A stretch of DNA of 64,000 nt. Origin: Phycisphaerae bacterium (GTDB lineage: Bacteria > Planctomycetota > Phycisphaerae > UBA1845). The notes under the pieces are model-generated. The model saw only the letters and a list, made by a program, of their open reading frames with translations. It searched no databases and was not told where the DNA came from. The stretch lies in contig JANQQK010000094.1 of assembly GCA_028289375.1 (NCBI GenBank), forward strand, positions 1 through 64,000, read 5' to 3'. A program made the translations under genes and the position numbers. This document shows, piece after piece, positions 9,988-19,279 of the stretch (positions are counted from its first letter, which is position 1; every line of letters begins with the position of its first letter).

Positions 9988-11445
9988 ATGGGATTGATCA
10001 CCGACATCCTTGATCTGACATCACTGATTCCGAAACAATTCGGTGCCCACACCCGCGCACTTTCCAATGCCCTTGACCACTTCGTCGGACGCTTGCCGAC
10101 TCAGCGACGGGCGAATCTGCTCAGTGAGCAAGCCGCCATGCCCGCTTCGACGCACCCCGCCATCCGCCTGGTCACACTGATGCATGCATGCCCAGTCCTT
10201 CACAAACTGGGCCAGGTCATCGCCCGCGACCGTCGACTCGACCCAACCCTGGCGAACCAACTTCAGACCCTCGAAGCCCGACTCTCGCTGCTCACAGCGG
10301 ACGATGCGCGCCGTCTCATCTCCCACGAACTGGGCGATATACCCGAATCGATCCAACTCACCCCGGACGAACAGCCCGGCATCATTGAAGGCAGCGTCGC
10401 CGTCGTCATCCCCGCACGCATTGATAACGCACCCTCCGTCCTGAAATTGCTCAAGCCAAGCGTCACCGACAAGCTCGAACACGAACTGCTCGCCCTTCGC
10501 GATGTCGGCCACTACCTCGACGAACAAACAGAGCTACACCGCCTGCCTCGCATCGACTACCGCGACACGTTCGATCAGGTCGCACGTTTGCTGCAGCACG
10601 AAGTACGCTTCGATTCCGAGCAGGCACACCTCGAAAAAGCCGCCCACACCTACCGACATTCGCCCGACGTGCATATCCCCGCCCTGCTCGAACCCTGCAC
10701 ACGGCGACTGACCGCCATGGAGCGCGTCGACGGCGTGAAGGTCACCGATGCCGCGACCAGCCGACGATCGATCGCAGAGCGCATCACCCGGGCCCTCATC
10801 GCCCACCCCATCTGGTCGGATGACGACGATGCGCTGTTCCACGCCGACCCCCACGCCGGCAACCTCATCGCCACGCCCGACGACACGCTCGGCATCCTCG
10901 ACTGGAGCCTCGCCGCGACGCTCGACCGCGAGAGTCGCCAACGCATCGTTCAGATGGTGATCGGAGCGGTCACGTTCGATCCTGCGCGCATCGCGTGCTC
11001 AATCGCGGCGATGGCTGCCAACACGCCCGTTGAACCGGCATTGCGAAATGTCACCGAAAACGCCGTCGCACGCTTCCGCCGCGGTGAGCAACCCATCGGC
11101 CTCAAGTGGCTGACACAATTACTCGACGACGCGTTCATTCATGCGCGTGTTCGTTTCGCGCCGGAACTGACCATGTTGCGCAAGGCGTTGCTGACCCTCG
11201 ACGGCGTCGTGCACGACATCGACCCCACCTGTAACGCCGACGGCATCATTGCCGGGCTTGGCTTGTCACAGTTTGCCGGCGAATGGTGGACCCGCCCCTG
11301 GTCCACACCATGGAACCGCAACCACCCCACCCACGTCTCCAACGCCGACCTTGCAGCCGTCATGTTCTCCGCCCCCGCCACCGCCACACGCTACTGGATG
11401 GGCTTGCTCGGCGACGCGATTGGAAACGTGAACTCGCGCAAGTAG
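9988..11445 (+). CDS. ABC1/UbiB (AarF)-family atypical kinase-like protein, divergent
   Basis: The 485-residue protein has the KLGQ motif (73-76) followed by an acidic/basic R-R-L-D-P phrase, the catalytic-loop analogue FHADPHAGNL (284-293) and ILDWS (303-307) in place of the usual metal-binding DFG. These place it in the UbiB/ADCK family linked to ubiquinone synthesis and lipid homeostasis. The alanine-rich nucleotide loop that precedes the lysine in most members reads IIEGSVAVVIPA here, so nucleotide binding may differ. The start is supported by GGAGGA 8 bases upstream. It is convergent with the next gene, 13 bases apart. I cannot say what it acts on. Confidence 0.8.
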   Translation: MGLITDILDLTSLIPKQFGAHTRALSNALDHFVGRLPTQRRANLLSEQAAMPASTHPAIRLVTLMHACPVLHKLGQVIARDRRLDPTLANQLQTLEARLSLLTADDARRLISHELGDIPESIQLTPDEQPGIIEGSVAVVIPARIDNAPSVLKLLKPSVTDKLEHELLALRDVGHYLDEQTELHRLPRIDYRDTFDQVARLLQHEVRFDSEQAHLEKAAHTYRHSPDVHIPALLEPCTRRLTAMERVDGVKVTDAATSRRSIAERITRALIAHPIWSDDDDALFHADPHAGNLIATPDDTLGILDWSLAATLDRESRQRIVQMVIGAVTFDPARIACSIAAMAANTPVEPALRNVTENAVARFRRGEQPIGLKWLTQLLDDAFIHARVRFAPELTMLRKALLTLDGVVHDIDPTCNADGIIAGLGLSQFAGEWWTRPWSTPWNRNHPTHVSNADLAAVMFSAPATATRYWMGLLGDAIGNVNSRK

Positions 11446-11458
11446 ACGAGAACTGGTA

Positions 11459-11935
11459 CTATTGCAGCACGCGGATGGTCAGGATGGGCACGGCCAAGGT
11501 GGCGGCGATCAAGATGCCCGCGCGGAAGAGCATGCGAGAGAGGCGCTGGCGTCTCGCAGGGGTCACGTTTCGAAACGACGGCACCGACCAGCGACGCCAG
11601 CACAGAAAACACGTCGCGCCATACCACACGAGGCTGGCCAATATGTACGCAAGCGACGCCGTAAGCATCATCGTCCCAGCCGCCTGCGTCCTGCCCCACA
11701 CGAGCAGGCCCGCCACCCCGCAGACAACACCCACAACCTGCAGCACGATGATCGCCCAGAGATTCACCATCGTCCGCTCGGCCCAACGGTTCTCCGCCTC
11801 GTAGGCAACGCCCTTCACGAAGATGCCTCCGCATTCGGGACATCGCCCCGACTCGGGCAACCCGCGCTGGTCGTATCCGCACCCGGGGCAATGCCCAACC
11901 GGTGCCAGAATGTCAGCAGCCGCCTGCTTCATCAC
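11459..11935 (-). CDS. Small membrane protein with N-terminal planctomycete-type zinc ribbon
   Basis: The 158-residue protein has an N-terminal four-cysteine ribbon: CPGCGYDQRGLP, then GRCPECGG (about residues 16-37). Three or four hydrophobic helices follow (LWAIIVLQVVGVVCGVAGLL, MMLTASLAYILASLVWYGA, AGILIAATLAVPILTI). The ribbon probably binds zinc on the cytoplasmic side. The same signature, at the opposite end, recurs in the membrane protein at 33945-34397. Its function is unknown. It is divergent from the enolase-superfamily gene. Confidence 0.75.
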   Translation of the reverse strand: MMKQAAADILAPVGHCPGCGYDQRGLPESGRCPECGGIFVKGVAYEAENRWAERTMVNLWAIIVLQVVGVVCGVAGLLVWGRTQAAGTMMLTASLAYILASLVWYGATCFLCWRRWSVPSFRNVTPARRQRLSRMLFRAGILIAATLAVPILTIRVLQ

Positions 11936-12021
11936 GCCATTTTACAGAATACGTCGGCTGGGGTCATGGCGGGCGCAACCCGGCGACGCTCATCCATCCT
12001 GCCCCTATACTGCCCACCACG

Positions 12022-13230
12022 ATGGCCAGCGCACACCGAAAAAATTCCAGCGTCGCCGTCCGCAGCATCCGCGTGCACCGATTGGCGATCCCGATGCGCA
12101 CGAAGGTCTCCCACGCGGCCTCACAGCGCGCAGTCGCCGAGCCAATCATCGTCGTCATCGAACTCTACGGCGGTGTGATCGGCTATGGCGAGACGCTGCC
12201 ACGTGCCTATGTCACCGGCGAAACGACGGACGAAGCCATCACCGTGATCGAGCGTGTGTTCGCACCGCATCTCGTCGAAGTCCGCGCAACGAATTTTGGT
12301 GAAGCACTCGAAGCCGCACAGAACCTTCCATGGCGTGATTCACTTGGCAAACGGGTGCCCGCCGCACGGGCTGCGGTTGAGCTGGCGTTGCTGGATGCGT
12401 TTTCGCGACATTTTCACCGTCCCATCGCCGACGCGCCCGGATGGCTGAGCCTCAATAACTTCGGCCACCCCGGCAGCATCAACACCGTGCGATGCAGTGG
12501 CGTCCTCGCCAGCCGGAACATCGCGAAAATGCGCAAGCAACTGCGGCTGCTCTGGTGGTACGGACTGCGTGACTTCAAGCTCAAAGTTGGCGAACCCGAC
12601 GATCAGTTGCGACTTGATTCGGCACGGCGCTACTTGGCCGGTCCGCTGCGCTCAGGCCGGGCGACCTTGCGGATCGATGCGAACGGGACCTGGTCACTCG
12701 CACAAGCCAGCGAGCAACTTGACGCCTGGCGTGACGCCGACATCGCCTTCGTCGAGCAGCCGTTGGCCAGGGGCGACGAAAACGACCTTGGCGAGCTGAA
12801 GTCCTGCGTGCATCAACCGCTGATGGCGGATGAATCGCTGGTGACGCGTGAGGACGCTGAAACCCTCATTGACCGCGGGCTGGTCGACGGATTCAACATT
12901 CGCATCAGCAAGTGCGGTGGGATTTTGCCATCGCTCGAACTGGCAGACATCGCCGCAAGGCACGGGGTCACGATTCAGCTTGGCTGCATGGTCGGTGAGA
13001 CGAGCTTGTTGTCGGCGGTTGGGCGGCGCTTCCTGGAGATGGTGCCCTCGGTCCGCTTCGTCGAGAGCAATTTCGGTAAGTTTCTGCTCGCGGACGATGT
13101 GGCCGATCGTTCGCTGAGATTCACCTTCGGGGGACGGCTGCGGTCCCTGGACGGTGACGGCTGGGGCGTGCGGGTCAATCCTGACCGACTTGAGCGGCTG
13201 ACTGTGAAGCAATTTGAATTGATGCTGTAA
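12022..13230 (+). CDS. Mandelate racemase/muconate-lactonizing enzyme family protein (enolase superfamily)
   Basis: The 402-residue protein has all catalytic marks of the MLE subgroup: the K-x-K pair in FKLKVG (186/188), metal ligands D219 in RIDANGTW, E245 in VEQPL and D270 in MADES, and the opposing lysine K297 in NIRISKCGG. It abstracts a proton alpha to a carboxylate with Mg2+ help. The subgroup includes dipeptide epimerases, o-succinylbenzoate synthases and cycloisomerases, and the neighbours do not decide among them. ATG 12022 is chosen because the reading frame above it is low-complexity and not conserved-looking; family members start near the capping domain strand (VRSIRVHRLAIP). Confidence 0.87.
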   Translation: MASAHRKNSSVAVRSIRVHRLAIPMRTKVSHAASQRAVAEPIIVVIELYGGVIGYGETLPRAYVTGETTDEAITVIERVFAPHLVEVRATNFGEALEAAQNLPWRDSLGKRVPAARAAVELALLDAFSRHFHRPIADAPGWLSLNNFGHPGSINTVRCSGVLASRNIAKMRKQLRLLWWYGLRDFKLKVGEPDDQLRLDSARRYLAGPLRSGRATLRIDANGTWSLAQASEQLDAWRDADIAFVEQPLARGDENDLGELKSCVHQPLMADESLVTREDAETLIDRGLVDGFNIRISKCGGILPSLELADIAARHGVTIQLGCMVGETSLLSAVGRRFLEMVPSVRFVESNFGKFLLADDVADRSLRFTFGGRLRSLDGDGWGVRVNPDRLERLTVKQFELML

Positions 13231-13268
13231 GCAGACTAAAGTCGAGCTGCATGAGATGGTATGAGAAT

Positions 13269-13351
13269 GCGGATAAGAGGATTCGAACCTCCACGGGGTT
13301 ACCCCCACTGGCACCTGAAGCCAGCGCGTCTGCCAATTCCGCCATATCCGC
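13269..13351 (-). tRNA. tRNA-Leu, anticodon CAG
   Basis: On the minus strand the 83 bases form a complete cloverleaf: acceptor arms GCGGATA/TATCCGC, D-arm GGCGGAATTGGCAGACGC, anticodon stem-loop CTGGC-TTCAGGT-GCCAG with anticodon CAG, a long variable arm (GGGGGTAACCCC) as expected of a class II tRNA, and T-arm GGAGG-TTCGAAT-CCTC. It decodes CUG. No CCA is encoded at the 3' end. Confidence 0.95.
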
Positions 13352-13371
13352 TTCGGGCAAAGCAGCGGTAC

Positions 13372-13399
13372 ACGATACCCACGCGGATAGGTGCGTCAA
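13372..13399 (-). promoter_or_regulatory. sigma-70-type promoter of tRNA-Leu
   Basis: Reading on the minus strand, TTGACG (13399-13394) and TATCGT (13377-13372) are 16 bases apart, and the -10 ends 20 bases before the first base of the tRNA. Spacing and position fit a tRNA promoter. Confidence 0.6.
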
Positions 13400-13500
13400 G
13401 ACGGGCTGCCCCTGAAATCGCGGAGTCGGCATGTATCGCAGGCGTCTCAAATGCGTGAATGCCATTCCTGCCCCACTTGACCCGTCACTTGGAGTCACCA

Positions 13501-13509
13501 TGATATGAT
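13501..13509 (+). promoter_or_regulatory. Extended -10 element upstream of the lipoprotein cluster
   Basis: TGATATGAT matches the TG-n-TATNAT extended -10 pattern, about 105 bases before ATG 13615. A TTGACC lies at 13477-13482, but its 21-base spacing is too long for a normal -35. Confidence 0.35.
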
Positions 13510-13614
13510 AGACACCCGTGGAGCAGAATGGTCGCGTCACCGGCTGACGGTGATGGACGGGGTTGTTCTTGCCCCGAGCGACGCTCTCGGCGTTATGAGA
13601 AGGAAGTGTTGCAG

Positions 13615-14463
13615 ATGAAACGAGACGAACTTCCCCAGTCGGGATTTCGACACCCTTGGTGGCATCGCCTGATGTTCGCGTCGGCGGCGCTCTTTGCGCT
13701 GATGCTGGGTTGCGATAATGCCATCCTGCGAAGTGCGCTGAACCCGGGTTTCGTTGATGTCGTGGGGCCGGGGATCGCGGGGCAGCCGACCGGTCCGACA
13801 TCGCCGGGTCACGTGGTGGTGGCCTTTCGCAATGATACGGTTTTCGACGAGCAGTTGCTGAACTTCCTGGTTCAGGAAGGACTTGATCCGATTCTGTTGG
13901 ACGATCCTGAGGCACGTCCTCGGGTGGCGGTTCGGGTGCGTCTGTCATTCCCGAACGATGAAGAGCTGGAAGTTGAATTCGTGGATGGTTCATCCACGAT
14001 CGTCTCGCCAGAAGTGGACATCACGCAGTTTCCGGATCTGACGCGGAACGAGCAGGACAATCTCGTGGTGCAGTGCGACGTGGTGCAGGTCGAACTTGTC
14101 GAGTTGCCGCGAATTTTCGTACCATCACCACTCGAAATACTGGAATTGGATGAGAATGAGTTCGGGCGAGCATTCCCCGTTCTGGTCGATACGATTCCGC
14201 CACAGTTTGAGTTGCTCGAGCGCGACGAGGTTGATCAAAACGGCAATACGACTTTGCAGCGGAACTTCGATATCCGCGACGTTCCAGGACCAGCCATTGG
14301 TCCGAACTGTGGTTCGGTGGTCACGATCGTGCTGTCCGGCACGTTGCGACTTCCGTTTCGGGTGAATGCCGACAATGAGTTGGTCCCCGCGTACTTCGAT
14401 ACGGAGATGCGTGAAATTGCAACGGTCCCCGGCCGTTATCAGCTTATCGTCGGAATTCGCTAG
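13615..14463 (+). CDS. Lipoprotein of the LNPxFV family, member 1
   Basis: The 282-residue protein has a signal peptide (residues about 17-38, hydrophobic core LMFASAALFALML) ending in LGC, so it should be a lipoprotein. Right after the cysteine comes ALNPGFVDVVGPG. The body is acidic and beta-rich, with VVVAFRNDTVFDEQLLNFLV near residue 65 and a late NCGSVVTIVLSGTLRLPFRV. Both segments have counterparts in the next gene. ATG 13615 is preferred because AAGGAAG precedes it by 9 bases. I do not recognise a known domain; the function is unknown. Two related lipoproteins follow directly. Confidence 0.75.
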   Translation: MKRDELPQSGFRHPWWHRLMFASAALFALMLGCDNAILRSALNPGFVDVVGPGIAGQPTGPTSPGHVVVAFRNDTVFDEQLLNFLVQEGLDPILLDDPEARPRVAVRVRLSFPNDEELEVEFVDGSSTIVSPEVDITQFPDLTRNEQDNLVVQCDVVQVELVELPRIFVPSPLEILELDENEFGRAFPVLVDTIPPQFELLERDEVDQNGNTTLQRNFDIRDVPGPAIGPNCGSVVTIVLSGTLRLPFRVNADNELVPAYFDTEMREIATVPGRYQLIVGIR

Positions 14464-14493
14464 CGCATGGAGTTGCGGGCTTAACATGGAACA

Positions 14494-15153
14494 ATGGACA
14501 TGAAACGTACCCTGACCCATCTTGGCCTATGTGCGACCCTTCTCGTCATGGGCAGTTGTGGTGCCGATGCGGCGTTGCTTTTGAACCCATCGTTTGTCAA
14601 TCAACTTGAAGGGGGCGTGCTGTTTCCGCTGGCTCCACGTCCGGAGTCGCAGTTGATCTTCATTCGCGGCAACAACGCAACAACAGAACCGATCACGTTC
14701 CTGGTGACGGTTGAACGATCCGTGACGGTCACGGACGGCGCTGGTGGCGGTACGATCACGCAGGCCGATACGACCGAGATCTTCACCGAGCCGGGCAACA
14801 ACTCGAATGAAGCCGGCGTGCTGTTTCCATGCGATGGGGACAATCAGATTTCACGCATTGGGCTGGGGCGGAATCTGAATCAGCCGACGACCGATGCGGG
14901 ATTGTTCGTTGGCGGGTTTGACGACGTGGTCCCTGGTTTCGGTGTGCCGGGCAACATCAATCCGCTGAGTTTTCTCGACGGTGATTTCGAGTGTGGTGAT
15001 ACGCTGATCTTTCGGGCGATTCAGAGCGTGAATCAGCCAGGCGGGTTCCGGGTGCAGGCGTTCATCATTCCGTGGGAGAATCAACCCGACAACACGACGC
15101 GGGATACGTTCGGCGTGGCGAATGACTTTTTGCAGTCTCGGCCAACCGAGTAA
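14494..15153 (+). CDS. Lipoprotein of the LNPxFV family, member 2
   Basis: The 219-residue product has the signal LTHLGLCATLLVMGSC, lipidated at the cysteine, then ADAALLLNPSFVNQLEGG. A segment LIFIRGNNATTEPITFLV matches the corresponding part of member 1 in spacing and pattern, and ECGDTLIFRA parallels its NCGSVVTIV. A translation start at the second methionine (14500) is equally possible. It lies 30 bases after member 1. It is probably a surface or periplasmic lipoprotein of unknown function. Confidence 0.72.
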   Translation: MDMKRTLTHLGLCATLLVMGSCGADAALLLNPSFVNQLEGGVLFPLAPRPESQLIFIRGNNATTEPITFLVTVERSVTVTDGAGGGTITQADTTEIFTEPGNNSNEAGVLFPCDGDNQISRIGLGRNLNQPTTDAGLFVGGFDDVVPGFGVPGNINPLSFLDGDFECGDTLIFRAIQSVNQPGGFRVQAFIIPWENQPDNTTRDTFGVANDFLQSRPTE

Positions 15154-15194
15154 TTTACAAAGCAAACGGGCAACACGCCTTTCAGGAAGAAACG

Positions 15195-15398
15195 ATGAAG
15201 CGAACAACGGCGCGGGTTGCGAAGTTTCTGGGATTGGGCTGTGTCCTGTTCACAACGTTGCCCTCGAGTTGTCAGATGCAGTTGAACAACGCGTTTGTCG
15301 ATGCGGTTCAGGCAAGCCTGATCGGGATCGCCGGCGCGATTCTGGACCCGTGCAACGTGCCGGAATTGATGGACTCGCCTGACTGCGTCGCATCGTAA
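15195..15398 (+). CDS. Small lipoprotein of the LNPxFV family, member 3
   Basis: At 67 residues this is a short member: signal ARVAKFLGLGCVLFTTLPSS before Cys, then QMQLNNAFVDAVQAS and IGIAGAILDPC. Only the N-terminal motif region of the larger members is kept, with two more cysteine pairs near the end (DPCN, PDCVAS). An AGGAAG element lies 8 bases before the ATG. It sits between member 2 and the oxoprolinase gene on the same strand. The common signal and motif make it real despite its size. Confidence 0.65.
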   Translation: MKRTTARVAKFLGLGCVLFTTLPSSCQMQLNNAFVDAVQASLIGIAGAILDPCNVPELMDSPDCVAS

Positions 15399-15421
15399 CT
15401 GACCTTCGCGGAGGGACGGCT

Positions 15422-18400
15422 GTGCCGTCAGGCTTGTGGCGATTCGCCATTGACGTGGGTGGCACGTTCTGCGACTGCGTCGCGTTGGACCCCTCGGGCC
15501 AACTTCACACACACAAACAACTGAGTTCGGGCCGGACGAAGGGCGTGGTGGACCGCGCTGATCGGGAACGTGCGTTCGTTTCCGGGGAGCGGGAAGGCGA
15601 TCCGGGCGATTTCTGGATTGGCTACGAGATCACATTCTTCGAGGTCGCACGCGTCGAATTGCAGACCACCCGGATCACGGGATTCGATGCAAACACGGGT
15701 CGGCTGCTCACCGAAGAACCACTTGATGAACGCGTCGGCGTGGGCACGCCATACGAGTTGTTCTGCGGTGAACCTGCTCCGGTTCTGGCGATTCGACGTC
15801 TGCTTGGCCTTCGGCTGGATGAGTCAATTCCAGCGTGCAGCGTCCGATTGGGGACAACGCGGGCAACGAACGCGCTGCTCGAACGCAGTGGGGCGCCGAC
15901 CGGATTGCTGATCACGGAGGGGTTCGGCGATCTGTTGCACATCGGGGATCAGAGTCGGCCTGAGCTATTCAAACTGAACATCAAGAAGCCGTTACCGCTG
16001 CCGCGATGGTCGTATGAAGTCCGGGAGCGCGTGCTGGCTGATGGTTGCGTGGAGCGTCCGCTCGACGTGGAACACGCACGGCGGCAACTGGAGCTGCTGC
16101 GGGCGGATGGTGCTGAGTCGGTCGCGATTTCCCTCTTGAATGCCTATCGGAGTCCGGTTCATGAGCGACTGTTGGCGGACATCGCGCGAGGCGTCGGGTT
16201 TGACCATGTGTCGGTTTCGTCCGATGTCGCCAATGTGCAAGGTTTTCTGAGTCGCACTGAGACATGCAGCGTCGATGCGTTCGTGGGGCCCGTGTTCCGT
16301 TCCTACTTGCGCGACATCGGCGAGCGCATCGCGGGCAGTTCGTTTCGCGTGATGACGGGCGGTGGCGGATTGAAATCGGCCGACGATTTCAACGGCCCCG
16401 AGAGTGTGCTGAGTGGGCCGGCGGGTGGCCTGATCGGCGCGGTGGATGTGGCCAGGCGGCATGGTCTTGAGCGCGTGATCACGTTCGACATGGGCGGGAC
16501 GAGCACGGACGTGTCGCGATACGACGGCGACGTCGAATACGAACACGAGACGCGCAAAGCCGGAGTGCGGATCAACATGCCGGTCATGGCGATCGAGACA
16601 GTCGCGGCGGGCGGGGGCAGTGTCTGCACTTTCGACGGGTATGCGTTTCAGGTCGGACCCGCCAGTTCCGGAACCGATCCTGGGCCTTGCTGCTATGGAC
16701 GTGGCGGGCCCCTGTCGATGACCGATGTCAATCTGCATCTGGGCAGGATCAGCGAAACGGATTTCCCGTTTGCACTTGAGCACACCGCCGTGAGCGAGCG
16801 ATTGCAAACCCTGACTGCCAAGATAAGACGCACCGGCCAGGTCATGGCAACGCACGAGGTGGCTGAGGGGTTCGTGCGCGTGGCCGACGCGCACATGGCG
16901 GCGGCGATCAAGCGGATCACGATTGAGCGCGGGATTGACCCGCGCGCGTTTGCGATGGTGTCATTCGGGGGCGCGGGGGGACAGCATGCGTGCGGCGTGG
17001 CCGACCTGCTGGGGATCACCGAGATTCTGGTGCCGCGACACGCGGGCGTGCTAAGTGCTTGGGGGATTGGCGTGGCTGATGTGCGTCGCTGGTCGCAAAG
17101 GCCGGTGCATCGGGTTTGGAATGATGCGTGCGGGGCGGCGTGCGACGTTGCGTTTGCCGAGATGGAGCGGCAACTGCGTCTCGAATTGGACCGTGAGGGC
17201 GTTGGAGCGGCTGTCTCGTTTCATCGCATGTTGGATGTGCGCTACGTCGGCGAGGGTGCAACGCTGACGGTTGGGTTTGAAGATGTGGCGTCGGCGTTTG
17301 AGGTGGCCCATCGGCGGCGGTTTGGTTACGTGCACGCGGGGCGAGCGATGGAGGTGACGGCGATCCGCGTGGAGGCGGTCGGGGAGACGGAGAAGCCGAC
17401 GGTGGCGCGTCTGGAGCGATCCGGGTCGGATAGGGGTCGGAATGCGTCGCGTGTGTTTGTGGATGGTACATGGCGTGAGGCGACGTTGCTGCGTGATGAT
17501 GTGTTGGCGACCGGCGATGAGGTGGAGGGACCAGCCATTGTGGCAAGTGCGACGGCGACGACGTTCGTCGCACCGGGCTGGTCTGTGACGGCAACGGAAT
17601 TTGGCGATCTGATGATGAAACGAACGGCGGACGGAGCGACGGCGTCGATTCGCACAGTGGCCGATGCAGACGAGCCTGATCCGGTGACGCTGGAGTTGTT
17701 CAACAATCATTTCGCCGCGGTGGCAGAGCAGATGGGGACGGTGCTGCGGCAGACGGCGTTGTCGACGAACGTGAAGGAACGACTCGACTATTCGTGCGCC
17801 GTGTTTGATGCAGATGGATCGTTGGTGGCGAACGCGCCGCACATTCCGGTGCATCTCGGGAGCATGGGGGCGTGCGTGCGGGCGGTGATGGAGCAGATGG
17901 CGGACCTTGCGGATGGGGACGTGGTGGTGACGAATGATCCGTTCGGCGGCGGGACGCATCTGCCGGATGTGACGGTGGTGACGCCGGTGTTTGTTGACGG
18001 TGTGCTGGCGTTCTTCGTGGCGAGTCGGGCGCATCATGCGGAGATCGGTGGGCGTTGGCCTGGGTCGATGCCGCCGGATTCGACGCGGCTTGATGAGGAG
18101 GGCGTGCTGATTCGGGCGATAAAGATTGCGGAGGGTGGCGCCGTTCGATTGGACAGGTTGGCGGATGTGTTGAAGGCGGGGACGTATCCGTCGCGGTCGG
18201 TGGCGGAGAATCTGGCTGACGTGGCTGCGCAGATGGCGGCGAATGTGATGGGGGTTGAGGCGTTGCGCGGGTTGGTGGGGATGCATGGTCTGGATGTGGT
18301 GAAAGCGTACATGGGTCACGTGCGGGCGGCGGCGAGCGGGAAGATGCGGGCGGCGATCGGGCGGTTGGCAGACGGGGAGCGGTCGTTTGTGGATCGGTTG

Positions 18401-19210
18401 GATGATGGGCGCGAAATTCGGGTGCGTGTTGTGCTGGATGGGGAGTCGGCGGTCGTCAACTTTTCGGGGACAAGCGGGGTGCATGATGGGAATTTCAATG
18501 CAACGCCGGCGATCGTGGACAGTGCGGTGCTGTACTGTTTTCGGTGTCTGATCGATGAGGGCATTCCGCTGAACGCGGGCGTGTTGGAGCCGATCGAGAT
18601 CGTGCTGCCGGAGGGCATGTTGCGTCCACCGGTGGATGGCGTGTTGCCGGCGGTGGCTGCTGGGAACGTGGAGACGAGTCAGCGGATCGTGGATGCGGTG
18701 TTCGGGGCGCTCGGCATGGTGGCGGCGAGTCAGGGAACGATGAACAACCTGACGTTCGGCAATGAGAGGTTTGGGTATTACGAGACGATCTGCGGTGGGG
18801 CTGGGGCGGGGGAAGGATTCGACGGGGCTGATGCGGTGCACACGCACATGACCAACACGCGGATGACGGACGTGGAGGTGATGGAGGATCGGTATCCGGT
18901 GCGGGTGCGGCGGTTTGCGGTGCGACGGGGGTCGGGCGGTGTTGGCAGACATCGCGGCGGGGACGGCTGCGTGCGCGAATTGGAATTCGCCGAGCCGGTG
19001 ACGCTGTCGTTGATCACGCAGCGGCGGGTTGAGAGGCCTTATGGCGTGGATGGCGGTGCGGCGGGCGCGGCGGGGGCGAATCGGTTGGTGCGTGCGGATG
19101 GGGTGGATGAGGTGTTGCCGTCGGTGGTGCGGGTGTCGGTGAGCGTTGGGGATCGTGTCATCATTGAGACGCCTGGGGGTGGTGGATTCGGGCCGACGCC
19201 CGAAACATGA
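15422..19210 (+). CDS. 5-oxoprolinase/N-methylhydantoinase family, HyuA-HyuB fusion
   Basis: The 1262-residue protein joins both hydantoinase subunits in one chain, as in ATP-dependent 5-oxoprolinases. The HyuA part (about 1-690) begins with the actin-fold nucleotide motif [10 protein letters not shown] and has a second [15 protein letters not shown] near 356. The HyuB part (about 745-1262) starts with [20 protein letters not shown] and keeps [13 protein letters not shown]. It should hydrolyse a cyclic amide, such as 5-oxoproline or a hydantoin, with ATP. The start is GTG at 15422, supported by GGAGGGA 6 bases upstream. The tail of the gene uses strongly G-ending codons compared with its head. 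Confidence 0.9.
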   Translation: MPSGLWRFAIDVGGTFCDCVALDPSGQLHTHKQLSSGRTKGVVDRADRERAFVSGEREGDPGDFWIGYEITFFEVARVELQTTRITGFDANTGRLLTEEPLDERVGVGTPYELFCGEPAPVLAIRRLLGLRLDESIPACSVRLGTTRATNALLERSGAPTGLLITEGFGDLLHIGDQSRPELFKLNIKKPLPLPRWSYEVRERVLADGCVERPLDVEHARRQLELLRADGAESVAISLLNAYRSPVHERLLADIARGVGFDHVSVSSDVANVQGFLSRTETCSVDAFVGPVFRSYLRDIGERIAGSSFRVMTGGGGLKSADDFNGPESVLSGPAGGLIGAVDVARRHGLERVITFDMGGTSTDVSRYDGDVEYEHETRKAGVRINMPVMAIETVAAGGGSVCTFDGYAFQVGPASSGTDPGPCCYGRGGPLSMTDVNLHLGRISETDFPFALEHTAVSERLQTLTAKIRRTGQVMATHEVAEGFVRVADAHMAAAIKRITIERGIDPRAFAMVSFGGAGGQHACGVADLLGITEILVPRHAGVLSAWGIGVADVRRWSQRPVHRVWNDACGAACDVAFAEMERQLRLELDREGVGAAVSFHRMLDVRYVGEGATLTVGFEDVASAFEVAHRRRFGYVHAGRAMEVTAIRVEAVGETEKPTVARLERSGSDRGRNASRVFVDGTWREATLLRDDVLATGDEVEGPAIVASATATTFVAPGWSVTATEFGDLMMKRTADGATASIRTVADADEPDPVTLELFNNHFAAVAEQMGTVLRQTALSTNVKERLDYSCAVFDADGSLVANAPHIPVHLGSMGACVRAVMEQMADLADGDVVVTNDPFGGGTHLPDVTVVTPVFVDGVLAFFVASRAHHAEIGGRWPGSMPPDSTRLDEEGVLIRAIKIAEGGAVRLDRLADVLKAGTYPSRSVAENLADVAAQMAANVMGVEALRGLVGMHGLDVVKAYMGHVRAAASGKMRAAIGRLADGERSFVDRLDDGREIRVRVVLDGESAVVNFSGTSGVHDGNFNATPAIVDSAVLYCFRCLIDEGIPLNAGVLEPIEIVLPEGMLRPPVDGVLPAVAAGNVETSQRIVDAVFGALGMVAASQGTMNNLTFGNERFGYYETICGGAGAGEGFDGADAVHTHMTNTRMTDVEVMEDRYPVRVRRFAVRRGSGGVGRHRGGDGCVRELEFAEPVTLSLITQRRVERPYGVDGGAAGAAGANRLVRADGVDEVLPSVVRVSVSVGDRVIIETPGGGGFGPTPET

Positions 19211-19279
19211 CAACGGGTGGCGCGGCGTTTAGGATCGCTGGGGTTGAGCAATTCTGCGGATGATCGAGGGACGCATGTC

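Larger units (their letters stand above)
13231..13614. other. Intergenic stretch holding tRNA-Leu and two promoter candidates
   Basis: This 384-base gap contains a tRNA gene on the minus strand with a promoter behind it, and an extended -10 element for the lipoprotein genes on the plus strand. An open frame running through it on the minus strand (to 13993) crosses the tRNA and is not a gene. Confidence 0.6.

Noticed and set aside
13175..13993. 272-codon open frame on the minus strand
   Set aside because: It crosses the complete tRNA-Leu gene and the start of a lipoprotein gene.
17051..19213. 720-codon open frame on the minus strand
   Set aside because: Antisense shadow of the 5-oxoprolinase gene, rich in His and Arg, without motifs.
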